Positions 26,154-38,302 are shown, counted from the stretch's first letter. The stretch is DNA of 64,000 nt from Sporosarcina sp. FSL W7-1349 (GCF_038003045.1 NZ_JBBOOK010000001.1:1364001-1428000); one strand, 5' to 3'. Notes: generated from the letters alone by a model not told the origin. A program made the numbers and translations.

Positions 26154-29100
26154 CTAAAATAGCGACAGCTGGTTTGCGTCGGGCATCCCTTCCAGACAGC
26201 CAAGGGCGTCCATATATTCGATGATGGTTTTTGAAACGCGGCCGCGCTGCTGGAAGTCCTCTTTCGAAAGAAACTCCCCGTCTTTCCTCGCTTCCACGAT
26301 CGTCTTTGCTACGTTCGTACCAAGCGAAGGGATTGCATCGAACGGCGGAATCAGCGAATTCCCTTCAATGATGAACTGAGTCGCGTCCGATTTGTACAAG
26401 TCCGGTTTCGCGAAATGGAAACCTCGTTCGCACATCTCCAAGGCGATCTCCAAGACGGTGAGCAAACTCTTTTCTTTCGGGGACGCATCCAACCCTTTCG
26501 CATTGATTTCTTTGATCTGGGCTCGGATGGATGCCGATCCTTTCGTCATCGTCGCCAAATCATAGTCGGTCGCCCGCACTGTGAAATACGCTGCATAATA
26601 GAACAGCGGATGGTGTACTTTAAAATAAGCGATTCGCAATGCCATAAGCACATAAGCGGCGGCGTGCGCTTTCGGGAACATGTACTTTATCTTTTTACAG
26701 GAGTCAATATACCAATCCGGAACGTTGTTCGCCTTCATCTCCGCTTCGAACTCCGGCGTCAATCCTTTCCCTTTCCGGACGGATTCCATGATCTTGAACG
26801 CCAACGACGGCTCCAATCCTTGGTAGATCAAATACACCATAATATCATCCCGACAACCGATCACATCCGACAATTCACAGATTTTATTCTGAATCAATTC
26901 CTGGGCATTGCCGAGCCATACATCCGTCCCGTGCGACAGTCCCGAAATCTGGATCAGTTCCGAAAATGTCGACGGCTTCGTTTCCTCAAGCATTTGCCGG
27001 ACAAACCGCGTCCCGAATTCCGGCACACCGAGCGTCCCAGTCTTACAGCCGATCTGCTCCTCCGTCACCCCGAGGGATTCCGTCCCGCTGAACAGCTTCA
27101 TAACCCCTTCGTCATCCGGCGGGATTGTCAATGGATCGATTCCCGACAAGTCCTGTAGCATTTTGATCATCGTCGGATCATCATGTCCAAGGATATCAAG
27201 CTTCAGCAAGTTGTTGTCGATTGAGTGGAAGTCGAAATGGGTCGTCCGCCAACTGGAGCCCACGTCATCCGCCGGGTATTGAATCGGAGTGAAGTCGAAG
27301 ATCTCCAAATTATCCGGTACAACGATAATACCGCCCGGATGCTGCCCTGTGTTCCGTTTAACCCCGGAACATCCTTGGACAAGCCGGTCCACTTCCGCCC
27401 CCCGGAAATTCAGGCCATTGTCATTCATATAACCGCGCACGTATCCATACGCCGTCTTTTCCGCAACCGTACCGATCGTTCCCGCACGGTATACAAAGTC
27501 CTCCCCGAACAGCTCTTTCGTATAATTATGGGCATGGGCTTGATACTCTCCGCTGAAGTTCAAGTCGATATCGGGAACTTTATCCCCTTTGAACCCGAGG
27601 AACGTCTCGAACGGGATATCCTGCCCGTCCTTCTTGAACATGGTCCCACAGGAAGGACAGGCTTTATCCGGAAGGTCATACCCCGAACTGACGGAACCAT
27701 CGTTGAAGAACTCGCTCGTCTTGCAGGAAGGGCAGACGTAATGCGGCGGCATCGGGTTCACCTCGGTGATTTCCATCATTGTCGCAACGAAAGAGGAACC
27801 GACCGATCCCCTGGAACCGACCAAATAGCCGTCATCCAATGATTTCTTCACCAGTTTATGGGAAATGAGATAAATTACCGCAAAGCCGTGGCCGATGATC
27901 GATGTCAATTCTTTCTCAATCCGCGCTTCGATAATCTCAGGCAATGATTCCCCATAGATCGCATGCGCCATCGAATAAGTCAAATCCCGGACTTCCTGGT
28001 CCGCCCCTTCGATTGTCGGCGTATATAGATCATCTTTGATCGGCTTGACGTCACCGATCCGCTCCAAAATCTTGCGTGGATTGTCCACGACGATTTCCTC
28101 AGCAACCTGTTCCCCTAAAAACGAGAATTCATCAAGCATCTCGTCCGTTGTCCGGAAATGGACTGCTGGAAGCGAATGCCGGTTCATCGGATTGGCGCCT
28201 CCTTGCGAGCGGACGAGCACTTCGCGGAACTTGGCATCCGTTTCGTCGATATAATGGACATTCCCCGTCGCACAGACCGGCAGTCCGACTTTCTTCCCGA
28301 GCTTAATCATTTTTCGCATGATATCTTCCATATTCCATTCATCCCGAATCAATTCAAGCTCGATCAAATGCGAATAGACCGGTTTCGGATGCACTTCCAA
28401 GAAATCGTAGAACTTCGCGATCTCCTCCACCTCGTCCATCGACTTCTGCATCAGTCCCTCGAACACTTCCCCTTTATCACAACCGGAACCAACGAGCAGC
28501 CCTTTGCGATACTTGATCAGGAGCGAACGCGGAATCCGCGGCACCCGATAGAAATAATTCATATGGGAATAGGAAACCAGTTTAAATAAATTCTTCAGCC
28601 CTTCATCATCCACCGCCAGCAGTGTGCAATGCGAAGGACGGGACCGTTTATACGCATCGCCTTCCCCGACATGCTGATTAAGTTCATCCAAGTATTGGAT
28701 CCCTTTTCCGTCGACTTCCTTCATAAGCCGGACGAAGAGATGGGCCGTAGCTTCCGTATCGTAAATGGCCCGGTGATGTTGGGTCAGTTCGATATCGTAT
28801 TTTTTCGCCAGTGTATTCAACCGGTGATTACGCAATTCCGGGTGGATGAAGCGCGCCAACTCCAACGTATCGATAACCGGATACGCGGGCGTCTCCAAGC
28901 TCGCACGCTTGGCGGATTCGTAGAAGAACCCCATGTCGAATTTCGCATTATGCGCGACCAGAACCGAATCGCCGATGAATTCGATGAAATCCCGGATGAC
29001 TTCCTCGACTTCAGGTGCATCTTTCACCATATCATCCGTAATACCGGTCAACTCCGTTGTCGTAGAAGAAAGCGGGTGATGCGGATTGGCGAACCGCTCG

Positions 29101-30467
29101 AATGATTCGATGATTTCTCCGTTTCGGACACGGACAGCCGCCAGCTCGATAATCGTATCGTAGACAGCGGACAACCCTGTTGTCTCCACGTCAAAGACGA
29201 CATATGTGTCATCCTGCAAGGCGCGATGCTGTTCATCATAGACAATCGGCACGCCATCGTCGACCAAATTCGCTTCCAATCCGAAGATGACTTTAATGTC
29301 ATGCTTTTTCCCGGCGGAATAGGCTTCCGGGAACGACTGGACGTTGGCATGATCCGTAATGGCGATTGCCGGATGCCCCCATTTTGCCGCCTGTGCTACA
29401 AGATTCGATGCGGATACAACCGCATCCATCTGGCTCATCATCGTATGGGCATGTAGCTCGACTCGCTTCCGATCTTCCGGGGCATTGTCTTTCCGGACGA
29501 CCGGCGCGACTTCCATGATGTCTTGGGCCATCATAATGAGATCCCGGACGAAGGTGTCGTTCTGGATGCCGCCACGGGCACGGACCCATGTCCCTTTTTT
29601 CAATGATTTCATCATTTCGGCGTCTTCATTATCTCGGGAGAACATTTTCACCAAGATGGAATCGGTGTAATCTGTCACTTTAATAGTTAACAAGGAACGG
29701 CCGCTTCGCAATTCCCGGATTTCGATGTCAAACACATAACCTTCGATCGTGACGCGCCGCTCTTCGTCCTGGATATCTTTGATTTCCATAAGGGGCTCGT
29801 CCGCCTTGATCGGAATCCCAAGTTGGAAAGGTCCGGATACCGAGCCGCCGTTCTCCTTCTTGGTCGATTCCCGCTGCTTCATATCCGACAGCGCCTTCTG
29901 TGCCAATGCCTCTTCTTCCGCTTGCCGTTCCTTCAAGAAAGCGATCCGGGCCGCTTCTGCATCTCCGGTCTCTTCCCTTACCTTGAATTCAATCGCAGGT
30001 TTCCCGAAACCGAAGGAGCTGTAGACATCGGAAATCCGTTCCGCGTATTTGCTTTTTAATGTTTTGAATTCCAACTCGTTATTGCACTGGAGAACCATTT
30101 TATTGCCAGCCATCGCAGGCTGTTGAGTGCGGAGCAGCTCCTGGATCGGCGGGGACATGTCCTGGATTTCTTCCAAGGCAATCGTCCAATAATCCAAATA
30201 GAGCTGTTCCTCCGTTTCGTCCCATTGGCTCGTAATATGTAATCTAATACTGGCGATTGCAGCAAAGGCTTCCGACACCCGGCGGGAAAAAATGGCATAG
30301 ACCGGTGCGGGAAGCGGCTTCTGCAAAGCCAAGTTGAATTGCCAGACCCGTGATTTCCGATGGATATTGACACGTTCCAAAACCGCCTGATCAAAATGGA
30401 CGGCAAACTCGTCTTCCGTCATCCCGATTTGTTGCAGCAGCACATGCAGTTTACTGATAGCTTCCAA
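26154..30467 (-). CDS. polC: DNA polymerase III alpha subunit, PolC type
   Basis: Replicative DNA polymerase with built-in proofreading, 1437 residues, the normal PolC length. In order: N-terminal domains, an OB fold (near 230-330), a PHP domain interrupted by the exonuclease ([13 protein letters not shown] before, [15 protein letters not shown] after), the DEDD exonuclease ([11 protein letters not shown] near 425) and a zinc-finger region ([10 protein letters not shown] and [10 protein letters not shown]). The polymerase core with [10 protein letters not shown] follows. The start is TTG with AAAGGGGG 8 bases upstream. A terminator-like hairpin separates it from proS, so it is likely transcribed at least partly alone. 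Confidence 0.97.
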   Translation of the reverse strand: MEAISKLHVLLQQIGMTEDEFAVHFDQAVLERVNIHRKSRVWQFNLALQKPLPAPVYAIFSRRVSEAFAAIASIRLHITSQWDETEEQLYLDYWTIALEEIQDMSPPIQELLRTQQPAMAGNKMVLQCNNELEFKTLKSKYAERISDVYSSFGFGKPAIEFKVREETGDAEAARIAFLKERQAEEEALAQKALSDMKQRESTKKENGGSVSGPFQLGIPIKADEPLMEIKDIQDEERRVTIEGYVFDIEIRELRSGRSLLTIKVTDYTDSILVKMFSRDNEDAEMMKSLKKGTWVRARGGIQNDTFVRDLIMMAQDIMEVAPVVRKDNAPEDRKRVELHAHTMMSQMDAVVSASNLVAQAAKWGHPAIAITDHANVQSFPEAYSAGKKHDIKVIFGLEANLVDDGVPIVYDEQHRALQDDTYVVFDVETTGLSAVYDTIIELAAVRVRNGEIIESFERFANPHHPLSSTTTELTGITDDMVKDAPEVEEVIRDFIEFIGDSVLVAHNAKFDMGFFYESAKRASLETPAYPVIDTLELARFIHPELRNHRLNTLAKKYDIELTQHHRAIYDTEATAHLFVRLMKEVDGKGIQYLDELNQHVGEGDAYKRSRPSHCTLLAVDDEGLKNLFKLVSYSHMNYFYRVPRIPRSLLIKYRKGLLVGSGCDKGEVFEGLMQKSMDEVEEIAKFYDFLEVHPKPVYSHLIELELIRDEWNMEDIMRKMIKLGKKVGLPVCATGNVHYIDETDAKFREVLVRSQGGANPMNRHSLPAVHFRTTDEMLDEFSFLGEQVAEEIVVDNPRKILERIGDVKPIKDDLYTPTIEGADQEVRDLTYSMAHAIYGESLPEIIEARIEKELTSIIGHGFAVIYLISHKLVKKSLDDGYLVGSRGSVGSSFVATMMEITEVNPMPPHYVCPSCKTSEFFNDGSVSSGYDLPDKACPSCGTMFKKDGQDIPFETFLGFKGDKVPDIDLNFSGEYQAHAHNYTKELFGEDFVYRAGTIGTVAEKTAYGYVRGYMNDNGLNFRGAEVDRLVQGCSGVKRNTGQHPGGIIVVPDNLEIFDFTPIQYPADDVGSSWRTTHFDFHSIDNNLLKLDILGHDDPTMIKMLQDLSGIDPLTIPPDDEGVMKLFSGTESLGVTEEQIGCKTGTLGVPEFGTRFVRQMLEETKPSTFSELIQISGLSHGTDVWLGNAQELIQNKICELSDVIGCRDDIMVYLIYQGLEPSLAFKIMESVRKGKGLTPEFEAEMKANNVPDWYIDSCKKIKYMFPKAHAAAYVLMALRIAYFKVHHPLFYYAAYFTVRATDYDLATMTKGSASIRAQIKEINAKGLDASPKEKSLLTVLEIALEMCERGFHFAKPDLYKSDATQFIIEGNSLIPPFDAIPSLGTNVAKTIVEARKDGEFLSKEDFQQRGRVSKTIIEYMDALGCLEGMPDANQLSLF

Positions 30468-30488
30468 ATGGAGGGCCCCCTTTCGACT

Positions 30489-30525
30489 GAAAAGAAGGGA
30501 AGCCGATAGCCGGGCTCCCCTTCCA
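30489..30525 (-). terminator. Terminator-like hairpin after proS
   Basis: GAAGGGGAGCCCGG pairs imperfectly with CGGCTTCCCTTC, followed by a short TTTTC tract on the minus strand. It lies directly before the polC ribosome-binding site, so it might also affect polC translation. Confidence 0.55.
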
Positions 30526-30614
30526 CTTAAATCCTTACTCTACCTCATTCCAAAAACAAATACAGCATTCATTCAACCTATTTTACAGCAGCGGGAATTT
30601 CTGCAGATTTAAGT

Positions 30615-32321
30615 TTAATCCATCCCAAAAAATGCTTGCAACTTCTCTGTAAGTTCTTCTTTCTGCCATTCTGTGGAATCGCCTGATTGTCTAAATTTCA
30701 CTTCGACAATACCTTCGGATGCTTTTTTGCCGACCGTAATCCGGAGCGGCAAGCCAATCAAATCGGAATCCGCAAATTTGACGCCCGCACGTTCTGGACG
30801 GTCGTCGTAGAGGACGTCATACCGATAGGATTTCAAAATATTATACAACTCATCCGCCAATTCCTTCTGTGCTTCGTCCTTCATATTGACGGCAACGAGG
30901 TGGATATCATATGGAGCCAATTTCTTCGGCCATTTCAAGCCATTGTCATCATTGAACTGCTCGGCAACGGCTGACATGATCCGGGAAACACCGATTCCAT
31001 AGCATCCCATGATGTACGGTTTCGATTTCCCATTCTCGTCGAGGAACGTTCCCCCCATCGGCTCACTATAGGTTGTTCCCAATTTGAAGATATGTCCGAC
31101 TTCAATACCTTTGGCAAACTTGATCGTTCCGTTACCGTCCGGTGATGGATCCCCTTCCTGGATGAAACGTAAGTCTGCATAGCGGTCTACTGCGAAATCC
31201 TTCTCCGGATTTGCGTTAATGAAGTGATAGCCGTCTTCATTCGCTCCACAGACCCCATTGACGACAGAGGCAACCGAGTGATCGGCAATCACTTTCAGTC
31301 CGACCGGCAATTTGACCGGCCCGATGGAACCGACGTGGCATTGTAGCATTTCCACAATTTCTCCATCTTCTGCAAGTTCCACTTCTGTAGCATCTAGGTG
31401 ATTTTTCAATTTGATGTCATTTATTTCATGATCGCCGCGGCACAGGACAGCAACCAATTCGCCATCCACTTTGAAGACAAGTGTCTTGATCAAGCGGGAA
31501 GCATCCACTTCGAGGAATGTTGCTACTTCCCCGATTGTCCGCTGGTCCGGAGTCGCCACTTTCTCCAATTGCTTGACTGGCTCGTCCAATTTCTCATAGT
31601 CCATGATTACTTCAGCCATCTCGATATTCGCTGCATAAGACGATGTATCGCTATAAGCGATCGTATCTTCCCCGATATCGGATAGCGCCATGAATTCATG
31701 GGTGTTCGTGCCCCCGATTGTTCCGCCGTCTGCTAAAACAGCGCGGAAATCGAGGCCGAGCCTGGTGAAAATATTCGTATATGCCTGTTTCATATCCTGA
31801 TATTTTTCATCAAGGCTCTCTTCGGTCGCATGGAAGGAATAGGCGTCCTTCATGATAAATTCACGGCCGCGGAGAAGTCCGAAACGTGGACGTTTTTCAT
31901 CTCGGAACTTCGTCTGGATCTGATAGAGCGTCAATGGCAACTTCTTATAGGACTTTACCTCGTCCCGCACGAGCGATGTGATCACTTCCTCGTGGGTCGG
32001 TCCAAGCACAAATTCCCGATCATGCCGGTCCTTGAAGCGCAGCAATTCCGGCCCGTAGGAATACCATCGGCCCGTCTCCTGCCACAGCTCCGCTTGCTGA
32101 ACAGCAGGCATGAACACTTCCACCGCGTCGATCGCTTCCATTTCCTCTCGGATGATCGTCTCGATTTTCCGAAGAACTTTTTGCCCAAGTGGCAGATATG
32201 AATAGATCCCACTCGTATTTTGCCGGATAAAACCGGCGCGCAATAATAACTGATGCGATTTTACATCGGCATCGGAAGGCACCTCGCGCATTGTCGGTAT
32301 GAATGTCCGTGATTGTTTCAT
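30615..32321 (-). CDS. proS: Prolyl-tRNA synthetase
   Basis: Class II aminoacyl-tRNA synthetase of the bacterial type, 568 residues. Motif 2 region [20 protein letters not shown] is near 140-160. The editing (INS) domain lies between about 220 and 405, and motif 3 is YGIGVSRIM near 445. The C-terminal anticodon domain has [18 protein letters not shown]. There is no T-box leader in the short gap to rseP. The order rseP-proS-polC matches B. subtilis. Confidence 0.97.
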   Translation of the reverse strand: MKQSRTFIPTMREVPSDADVKSHQLLLRAGFIRQNTSGIYSYLPLGQKVLRKIETIIREEMEAIDAVEVFMPAVQQAELWQETGRWYSYGPELLRFKDRHDREFVLGPTHEEVITSLVRDEVKSYKKLPLTLYQIQTKFRDEKRPRFGLLRGREFIMKDAYSFHATEESLDEKYQDMKQAYTNIFTRLGLDFRAVLADGGTIGGTNTHEFMALSDIGEDTIAYSDTSSYAANIEMAEVIMDYEKLDEPVKQLEKVATPDQRTIGEVATFLEVDASRLIKTLVFKVDGELVAVLCRGDHEINDIKLKNHLDATEVELAEDGEIVEMLQCHVGSIGPVKLPVGLKVIADHSVASVVNGVCGANEDGYHFINANPEKDFAVDRYADLRFIQEGDPSPDGNGTIKFAKGIEVGHIFKLGTTYSEPMGGTFLDENGKSKPYIMGCYGIGVSRIMSAVAEQFNDDNGLKWPKKLAPYDIHLVAVNMKDEAQKELADELYNILKSYRYDVLYDDRPERAGVKFADSDLIGLPLRITVGKKASEGIVEVKFRQSGDSTEWQKEELTEKLQAFFGMD

Positions 32322-32359
32322 GTGTAGCTTCCACCTCGATTAGTTTGATTTCTAGTTCA

Positions 32360-33613
32360 TCAGAAGAAAAAACGCTGGATATCGTTCCAGGTCACGACAA
32401 GCATGAGTACCATCAGAAATACGATCCCGATGAAGTGGACCATTCCCTCTTTCTGTTTGTCGACCGGTTTCCCCCGGATCGCTTCGAATAGGAAGAATAG
32501 AAGTTTTCCGCCATCTAGCGCGGGCAGCGGCAATAAGTTCATGATGCCTAGATTGATACTGAGAACGGCCGCCCAGTGCATTAGATTGTAAACGCCGAAC
32601 TTGGCAACTTCTTCTGTCGCCTTGTAAATGCCGACAGGTCCCGAAAGTGCATCAATTGTAAATTGACCGGTGACAAGCATGCCGAGTAAGCGGATGATCT
32701 CCTTGATCCAGGAGATAGTTTGATCGGCGCCGAACACGACCGCTTTCAACGGATCTTTTTCCATCGGACGGGTGACCCCGATCTGGCCGAATTTTTGCCC
32801 TTGTTGCTCAATCGTGTCTGGGACAACTTCTAGCGTAACCGATTCCCCGCTGCGGTCCACATTGAACTTTAGCGGAACGCCGGGATTTTCTTGAATGATT
32901 TCGGAAAACTCTGTCCATGAATCGACTGGTGTGCCGTTTACGCCAGTCACCAGATCCCCTTTTTCCATACCCCCTATTTCTGCGGGGCTTCCGCTTTGAA
33001 CATCCGAAATGACCGGGTCCTTTACCGGAATCCCTTGCATCAGGCCGATTGCCAAGAAGATGAAAAAGGCAAGGATGAAGTTGAACAGCGGACCTGCAAA
33101 AATGGCCATTGCCCGGCCACCGAGCGGTTTGGACTCAAACTGTCGATCGTAAGGTGCGATCAATGTCTCTTGCCCTTTTTCCACAATGATCGCGTTTCTG
33201 GAAATGGCATAGCGGACCAGCTTACCTTCATCGTCATACCCTTCGATGAACAATGCCTTATCCAGATCCGATGATTCGGTTTCCAAGAACAATACATCGG
33301 GATTGTTTATATTTTGATTTAAATAGATTTTAATGACTTCATCACGGGAATTCAGCAATAAACCGACCCGATACCCGGGCTGCAATTCAACCGTATCAAA
33401 ATCCTCTCCGGCCATCCGGACATATCCGCCGAACGGAAGGATCCGGATCGTATACAATGTTTCGCCCTTCTGTATGCCTAAAATTTTCGGGCCGAATCCG
33501 ATGGCGAACTCCCGGACCATGATCCCTGCTTTTTTCGCAAAAATAAAATGCCCTAGTTCATGAAAAAAGACGAGCGAACCAAATATGATAATGAACGCAA
33601 TTACCGTTTCCAT
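32360..33613 (-). CDS. rseP: Site-2 zinc metalloprotease RseP/RasP
   Basis: Intramembrane protease that clips anti-sigma factors and signal-peptide remnants. It has 417 residues. The zinc motif HELGH is at 18-22 within the first membrane segment, a PDZ domain lies at about 205-280 (GSPAEIGGMEKGDLVTGVNG), and the third metal-ligand region NLLPLPALDGG is near 362, followed by the last membrane helices. It lies between dxr and proS as in B. subtilis, but a 353-base gap holding repeat element A separates it from dxr. That gap may uncouple its expression from dxr. Confidence 0.95.
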   Translation of the reverse strand: METVIAFIIIFGSLVFFHELGHFIFAKKAGIMVREFAIGFGPKILGIQKGETLYTIRILPFGGYVRMAGEDFDTVELQPGYRVGLLLNSRDEVIKIYLNQNINNPDVLFLETESSDLDKALFIEGYDDEGKLVRYAISRNAIIVEKGQETLIAPYDRQFESKPLGGRAMAIFAGPLFNFILAFFIFLAIGLMQGIPVKDPVISDVQSGSPAEIGGMEKGDLVTGVNGTPVDSWTEFSEIIQENPGVPLKFNVDRSGESVTLEVVPDTIEQQGQKFGQIGVTRPMEKDPLKAVVFGADQTISWIKEIIRLLGMLVTGQFTIDALSGPVGIYKATEEVAKFGVYNLMHWAAVLSINLGIMNLLPLPALDGGKLLFFLFEAIRGKPVDKQKEGMVHFIGIVFLMVLMLVVTWNDIQRFFF

Positions 33614-33657
33614 GGAAAACCACCTTCACTGACCATTGCTGGCCGTTTATGAAATAC

Positions 33658-33965
33658 TTTATCTTTGTTCAGCGGAAGACTCCCACCTCTGTTAGCGGTG
33701 GGATGAAAACGATTTTATTCCCTGTTCAGCGGAAATCTGAACTCCCCCTGAACAAAGATAAAAGCCTCCGACGTACAAGAGGTACTAGTGCCGACAATGC
33801 CACAGGCGGTGGCGTTTTGTCGGCTGGCGGATGTTGAGGTTTTTTGAGGAAGGCAATCTCAGTGAGTGACATCCTCAAAATGCCTTAATTTCCGCAACGA
33901 TCGCAGAAATTATGGCGAATCGAATCCTTCGCAATGCGATTCGCAATCACGCTAAGGCGTGATTG
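33658..33965. repeat. Stem-loop-rich intergenic element A between dxr and rseP
   Basis: About 308 bases without a gene, made of consecutive hairpins. A perfect 15-bp inverted repeat (33658-33672 with 33748-33762) encloses a TCCCACC/GGTGGGA stem and a GTTCAG/CTGAAC stem. Then come GCCGACAA/TTGTCGGC with an inner GCCAC/GTGGC, TTTTGAGGA/TCCTCAAAA and CCTTAATTTC/GAAATTATGG. GCGAATCG/CGATTCGC and CAATCACGC/GCGTGATTG complete the series. The outer modules, the CCTTAATTTC stem and a GCCACAGGC motif also occur in element B (41817-42047), which suggests a repeat family or a mobile remnant. Confidence 0.75.
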
Positions 33966-33966
33966 A

Positions 33967-35109
33967 TTATACCATAGCATAGACCATTTTTCGAGTAAGC
34001 GAATCGATCTCCAAAATCGTATCAAGATCTGGTGTCCCGATCGATTGGTGGGCGTCCATGGCACGCTCGATCAATTCTTCGATCTGCAGGAACGGGATCT
34101 TCCTTTCCATGAAAAGACTAACTGCAATTTCGTTGGCCGCATTCATGACGGTCGGCATCGTACCGCCTTCCCGCCCAGCTGCATACGCCAGCGAAAGCGC
34201 CTTGAATCGGTCAAAATCCATTTTTTCAAAATGAAGAAGTCCGATATCTTCCAGACGGAGCGGCTTGGCATTCTGCATCGGGATGCGATCGGGATACGTT
34301 AGTGCGTATTGGATCGGCACCCGCATATCCGGGGAGCCCAACTGTGCCATGATGCTCGTATCTTCGAACTCCACCATCGAATGAATGATACTTTCCTTAT
34401 GCAGCAAGCAATCAATCTGATCATACGGCATATGGAATAGATGATGGGCCTCAATCACTTCCAAGCCTTTATTCATCATCGTAGCCGAATCGACGGTCAA
34501 TTTATTGCCCATCGACCAGTTCGGGTGCGCTAACGCTTGTTCAACGGTAACGTCAGCTAACTGATCGCGCGTCAAATTCCGGAAGCTGCCGCCTGACGCG
34601 GTCAGAATCAGACGGGCGATCCGCTTTGGATTTTCCCCATTTAAGGATTGGAACAGAGCGGAATGCTCACTGTCGACGGGCAAGAGCGGAACATTGCGCT
34701 TCTGCGCTTCGCTTATGACAATATCCCCCGCTGCCACCAATGTTTCCTTATTTGCGATTGCTATCGGGATACCCGCTTCGATTGCTTTGAGCGTCGGTCG
34801 CAATCCAACACTGCCGATGACCGAGTTCACCAACACATCCGCTTCGGAAGTGGCGATTTCGATCAATCCTTCGTCTCCGAACACGAATCGGATCGCCGGG
34901 AATTCGGCCTGAAGCTTTTCGGCGTCCTCTTTTCTTCGCACCGATACGAGCTTCGGCTGATAGGCTTGTGCAATTTCCCTCACCTTATCGATATTCATCC
35001 CGGCCGAAAAAGATACGAGCTCGAATTGTTCCCGATTCGACGCGATGATATCGAGCGTTTGTGTACCGATGGAACCTGTCGCTCCAAGAAGACTGATTTT
35101 CTTTGTCAT
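33967..35109 (-). CDS. dxr: 1-deoxy-D-xylulose 5-phosphate reductoisomerase
   Basis: Makes 2-C-methyl-D-erythritol 4-phosphate in the MEP isoprenoid pathway. It has 380 residues, with the NADPH loop GATGSIG at 9-15, the metal/substrate loop [13 protein letters not shown] near 145 and the SGGSFR and [13 protein letters not shown] motifs. It follows cdsA by 20 bases. Its stop codon lies two bases from the outermost hairpin of element A, so the 3' end of its message would be structured. Confidence 0.96.
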   Translation of the reverse strand: MTKKISLLGATGSIGTQTLDIIASNREQFELVSFSAGMNIDKVREIAQAYQPKLVSVRRKEDAEKLQAEFPAIRFVFGDEGLIEIATSEADVLVNSVIGSVGLRPTLKAIEAGIPIAIANKETLVAAGDIVISEAQKRNVPLLPVDSEHSALFQSLNGENPKRIARLILTASGGSFRNLTRDQLADVTVEQALAHPNWSMGNKLTVDSATMMNKGLEVIEAHHLFHMPYDQIDCLLHKESIIHSMVEFEDTSIMAQLGSPDMRVPIQYALTYPDRIPMQNAKPLRLEDIGLLHFEKMDFDRFKALSLAYAAGREGGTMPTVMNAANEIAVSLFMERKIPFLQIEELIERAMDAHQSIGTPDLDTILEIDSLTRKMVYAMV

Positions 35110-35129
35110 GTGAGTAGGTGTCCTTTCCT

Positions 35130-35924
35130 TTATCCTACGAAATGAAGGAAATGTAATAATGGCAAGACGAAAAGGAGGCTATCGAACCGATCCAAAATTC
35201 CGCCATGCCCAGGCAGGAGCTTTCCGGAATCTTTTACATCATAATGTCGTTTCAAAGCCGATTCGACCAAGTCCCCAAGTTGTCCGACGATGGAGGCGAC
35301 AATGGTGACGACGACCAATAGGATATAATTCGAAGCGATCGGATAAATCATCTGGAAGATGCAGGCGGCCACGACGGCGGATGCAATCCCTCCATAAAAA
35401 CCTTCCCTCGTCTTATTCGGAGAAATTTCCGGCCAAAGCTTGCGCTTCCCGATCTTCCTGCCGATAAAATACGCCCCAGAGTCTGTTGTCCAAATGACAA
35501 CCAAGGCATACACAACATATTCGATTCCGAAAAATCTTGTCTCAATCAAATAATAAAAACCGATGCCGACGTACAAAGCGCCCAGTACCGAGAACGCTGC
35601 GTGGTCGAAAGTGTACCGGTTTTTGACAATCACCGTATAAATAAGCAAAATGAGGACGATCGCAAATGCCAACTCAATTTTCGTATAGCCAATCGACTCA
35701 TGAAGCCTCTCTCCCCATCCTGAAGGCAATAGCAGCACAACTAGCGCCGCCCATGTTAAAAAACCCTCAATGGATAGGAGATGGATGCCTTTCATGCGTA
35801 ACAATTCATAAAGCCCGACTGTCGCAATCGCAAAGACTGCAATCGTAAAGGGAAGCCCTCCGACAAGAACAAGCGGAATGAATAGGGCGAACGCGATGAT
35901 GGCTGTAATAATCCGTTGCTTCAC
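35130..35924 (-). CDS. cdsA: Phosphatidate cytidylyltransferase
   Basis: Integral membrane enzyme that makes CDP-diacylglycerol for phospholipid synthesis. It has 264 residues with about eight membrane segments. The family signature [20 protein letters not shown], followed by [14 protein letters not shown], is at the C-terminus. The start overlaps uppS by 4 bases. Confidence 0.95.
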   Translation of the reverse strand: MKQRIITAIIAFALFIPLVLVGGLPFTIAVFAIATVGLYELLRMKGIHLLSIEGFLTWAALVVLLLPSGWGERLHESIGYTKIELAFAIVLILLIYTVIVKNRYTFDHAAFSVLGALYVGIGFYYLIETRFFGIEYVVYALVVIWTTDSGAYFIGRKIGKRKLWPEISPNKTREGFYGGIASAVVAACIFQMIYPIASNYILLVVVTIVASIVGQLGDLVESALKRHYDVKDSGKLLPGHGGILDRFDSLLFVLPLLHFLHFVG

Positions 35925-36715
35925 ACATTCCCCTCTCCTTCCACACTCCCGAACCGACGATGGCGCATTTGAAACTCTTCAATGGAATTCAGCAAGCATA
36001 CCTCGTCGAAATCGGGCCATAATACATCCGAAAAAGATAATTCTGCATAGGCCAGCTGCCATAGCATGAAATTGGACAGCCGCACTTCTCCGCTCGTGCG
36101 GATCAATAAATCCGGTTCCGGCAAATGGGCTGTCATCAAATGCGAACCGATCAACGTTTCATTAATTTCCTCAATAGCCAGCGAGCCTTCCTGGACAAGC
36201 GCGGCAATCTCCTTGAGCGTCTCTGCCATTTCCAGACGGCTGCCATAGTTCATAGCGAAGTTCAAAACCATGCCGTCATTGTGCTTTGTCGCTTCTCTCG
36301 CTTTATAGATGGCCGCTTTCGTATGTTCCGGCAATTTGTCAAAGTTTCCGATCATCTCGACTTTCACATTTTGCTCGATCAATTCGGGAAGGTAGGTACT
36401 CAGGAACTCCCCAGGCAGTTTCATGAGAAAATCGATTTCCATTTTTGGCCGCTTCCAATTTTCTGTGGAGAAAGCATAAAGCGTCAACGCTTGAATACCC
36501 AGTTCATTTGCCATTCGCGTAATTTTACGGACCGTTTTCATCCCCTCGTGGTGGCCGGCAACTCTCGGTAGATTACGCTGCTTCGCCCAACGGCCGTTGC
36601 CGTCCATAATAATGGCGACATGGGCAGGGATCTGCCTTTTTTTCAATTCTGTAACGCGCTCGGCCAGTGAACCGTCAAGTACGCTAGGTTTTTTTCGCAG
36701 TATTTTATCAAGCAT
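35921..36715 (-). CDS. uppS: Undecaprenyl diphosphate synthase
   Basis: Cis-prenyltransferase making the C55 carrier lipid for cell-wall synthesis. It has 264 residues. The catalytic aspartate is D38 in IIMDGNGRWA, with GHHEGM and YAFSTENWKRP following. LLIRTSGEVRLSNFMLWQ is near the C-terminus. It starts a new transcript: GGAGG lies 7 bases before the ATG, and the frr terminator is upstream. The rest of the 246-base gap is AT-rich with no clear promoter or gene. Confidence 0.96.
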   Translation of the reverse strand: MLDKILRKKPSVLDGSLAERVTELKKRQIPAHVAIIMDGNGRWAKQRNLPRVAGHHEGMKTVRKITRMANELGIQALTLYAFSTENWKRPKMEIDFLMKLPGEFLSTYLPELIEQNVKVEMIGNFDKLPEHTKAAIYKAREATKHNDGMVLNFAMNYGSRLEMAETLKEIAALVQEGSLAIEEINETLIGSHLMTAHLPEPDLLIRTSGEVRLSNFMLWQLAYAELSFSDVLWPDFDEVCLLNSIEEFQMRHRRFGSVEGEGNV

Positions 36716-36910
36716 GTCGTATCCTCCACTCGACTACTTTTCAGAGCAAGTACATACTCTATCGTATCAAATTTACCGAAAAATTTCATTTTAAAGCGGT
36801 AATATAAATATATTCATACCTTTTTGGAAAATCAATTTCGTTGGACTTACCCAATCCGATGTCCGTCAGCCGCTTCCCTGTATATTCTATGCTTATGCTT
36901 CGCAAGCAAC

Positions 36911-36941
36911 GAAAAAGACGTCCTGCAGTTAGGACGTCCTC
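36911..36941 (-). terminator. Rho-independent terminator of frr
   Basis: AGGACGTC arms around a 6-base loop (36917-36924 with 36931-36938), then TTTTT on the minus strand. Confidence 0.9.
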
Positions 36942-36961
36942 CTGTACAAAAAGTTCTTCTA

Positions 36962-37519
36962 TCAGATCTCCATGATTTCGTTTTCTTTATTCTTCGCGAT
37001 CTCGTCAATCTTTTCAATATAGGAGTCAGTCAATTTTTGAATTTCCTCCCCATTCCGATGGAGATCGTCTTCCGTAATGTCACCGCTTTTCTCAAGCTTC
37101 TTGAAATCTTCGTTGGCATCCCGGCGAACGTTGCGAATTGCGATTTTTGCATCTTCCGCCTCTTTTTTCACTTCTTTTGCAAGTTCTTTCCGGCGTTCTT
37201 CCGTCAAAGCCGGAATGGCAAGACGGATGATGTTCCCGTCATTCGTCGGTGTAATCCCGATGTCTGATTTCAAAATCGCTTTTTCAATCTCGCCCAAGAC
37301 CGATTTGTCATAAGGCTGGATGACAAGCAGACGTGCTTCCGGCACCGAAATGCCTGCCATTTGGTTCAACGGGGTCGGCGCTCCATAATAAGGAACGGTG
37401 ATCCGGTCCAATAAAGACGCACTGGCACGCCCTGCACGGATTGACGCCAGCTGGCGGGTATAGGCTTCAACTGCTTTACTCATTCTGTCTTTCGCTTGAT
37501 CCATTACTGTTTTCGGCAC
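36962..37519 (-). CDS. frr: Ribosome recycling factor
   Basis: Splits post-termination ribosomes together with EF-G. It has 185 residues, the standard length. [13 protein letters not shown] and [13 protein letters not shown] in the first half and the [13 protein letters not shown] three-helix bundle sequence are typical. The start is GTG, overlapping the pyrH stop by one base (TAGTG), with GAGGAGG 8 bases upstream. It is translationally coupled to pyrH. Confidence 0.96.
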   Translation of the reverse strand: MPKTVMDQAKDRMSKAVEAYTRQLASIRAGRASASLLDRITVPYYGAPTPLNQMAGISVPEARLLVIQPYDKSVLGEIEKAILKSDIGITPTNDGNIIRLAIPALTEERRKELAKEVKKEAEDAKIAIRNVRRDANEDFKKLEKSGDITEDDLHRNGEEIQKLTDSYIEKIDEIAKNKENEIMEI

Positions 37520-38244
37520 TACATATTCCTCCTCACAACCGTCCCGATCGGCTCACCGAGTACGGCCTTTTTAATATTTCCCTTCTCCATAATCGAGAAT
37601 ACTACGAGTGGGATATCGTTGTCCATACAAAGAGTAGACGCGGTAGAGTCCATCACTTCAAGCCCTTGGCTGATAACATCCAAGTAAGATAGCTCTGTGT
37701 ACTTGATCGCTTTTTCATCTTTTTTCGGGTCTGCTGAGTAGACACCATCCACATTATTTTTCGCCATGAGGATGACATCCGCTTCAATTTCCGCTGCGCG
37801 AAGTGCTGCTGTCGTATCGGTCGAGAAATAAGGATTCCCCGTACCTGCCGCGAAAATGACGACCCGTTTCTTCTCCAGATGGCGGATCGCTTTCCGACGT
37901 ATGTATGGTTCTGCAACTTGACGCATCTCAATCGAGGAGGATACACGGGTTTCCACACCGAGCTTTTCAAGGGAATCTTGTAGAGCGAGAGAGTTCATAA
38001 CCGTTGCAAGCATGCCCATGTAATCCGCTGTTGTCCGGTCCATGCCCATTTCGCTTCCGATTTTCCCTCTCCAAATATTTCCGCCACCGACCACGACTGC
38101 GACTTCGACGCCTAAATCCATGACTTCCTTCACTTGCGCAGCAACTGTTTTGATGATGGCCGGTGATAATCCGAAACCTTGTTCTCCCGCTAGTGCTTCA
38201 CCGCTCAACTTCAAAACGATCCGTTTATATTTAGGGACGCTCAT
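37519..38244 (-). CDS. pyrH: UMP kinase
   Basis: Phosphorylates UMP to UDP for nucleotide and wall-precursor synthesis. It is an amino-acid-kinase fold of 241 residues from the ATG at 38244, which follows GGAGGATTCAT. Motifs are [37 protein letters not shown] and [11 protein letters not shown]. The frame upstream of the ATG overlaps the tsf terminator and is not coding. Confidence 0.96.
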   Translation of the reverse strand: MSVPKYKRIVLKLSGEALAGEQGFGLSPAIIKTVAAQVKEVMDLGVEVAVVVGGGNIWRGKIGSEMGMDRTTADYMGMLATVMNSLALQDSLEKLGVETRVSSSIEMRQVAEPYIRRKAIRHLEKKRVVIFAAGTGNPYFSTDTTAALRAAEIEADVILMAKNNVDGVYSADPKKDEKAIKYTELSYLDVISQGLEVMDSTASTLCMDNDIPLVVFSIMEKGNIKKAVLGEPIGTVVRRNM

Positions 38245-38271
38245 ATGAATCCTCCATCTACTCAATTTTCT

Positions 38272-38302
38272 CGAAAAACAGGGAACACATGATGTGTTCC
38301 CC
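38272..38302 (-). terminator. Terminator after tsf
   Basis: GGGAACACA/TGTGTTCCC stem with a 3-base loop, then TGTTTTTC on the minus strand. It probably limits read-through into pyrH-frr. Confidence 0.8.

Noticed and set aside
25977..26162. Plus-strand ORF of 61 codons between polC and rimP
   Set aside because: Overlaps the rimP promoter and leader hairpin on the other strand. AGGAGGG is inside, not upstream, so it is probably not a gene.
30489..30614. Search for a T-box or other riboswitch near proS/polC
   Set aside because: The gap is 147 bases with only a terminator-like hairpin, and the upstream gap of proS is just 38 bases.
33649..33837. Plus-strand ORF of 62 codons over element A
   Set aside because: Coincides with stacked hairpins and has no ribosome site; better explained as a non-coding repeat.
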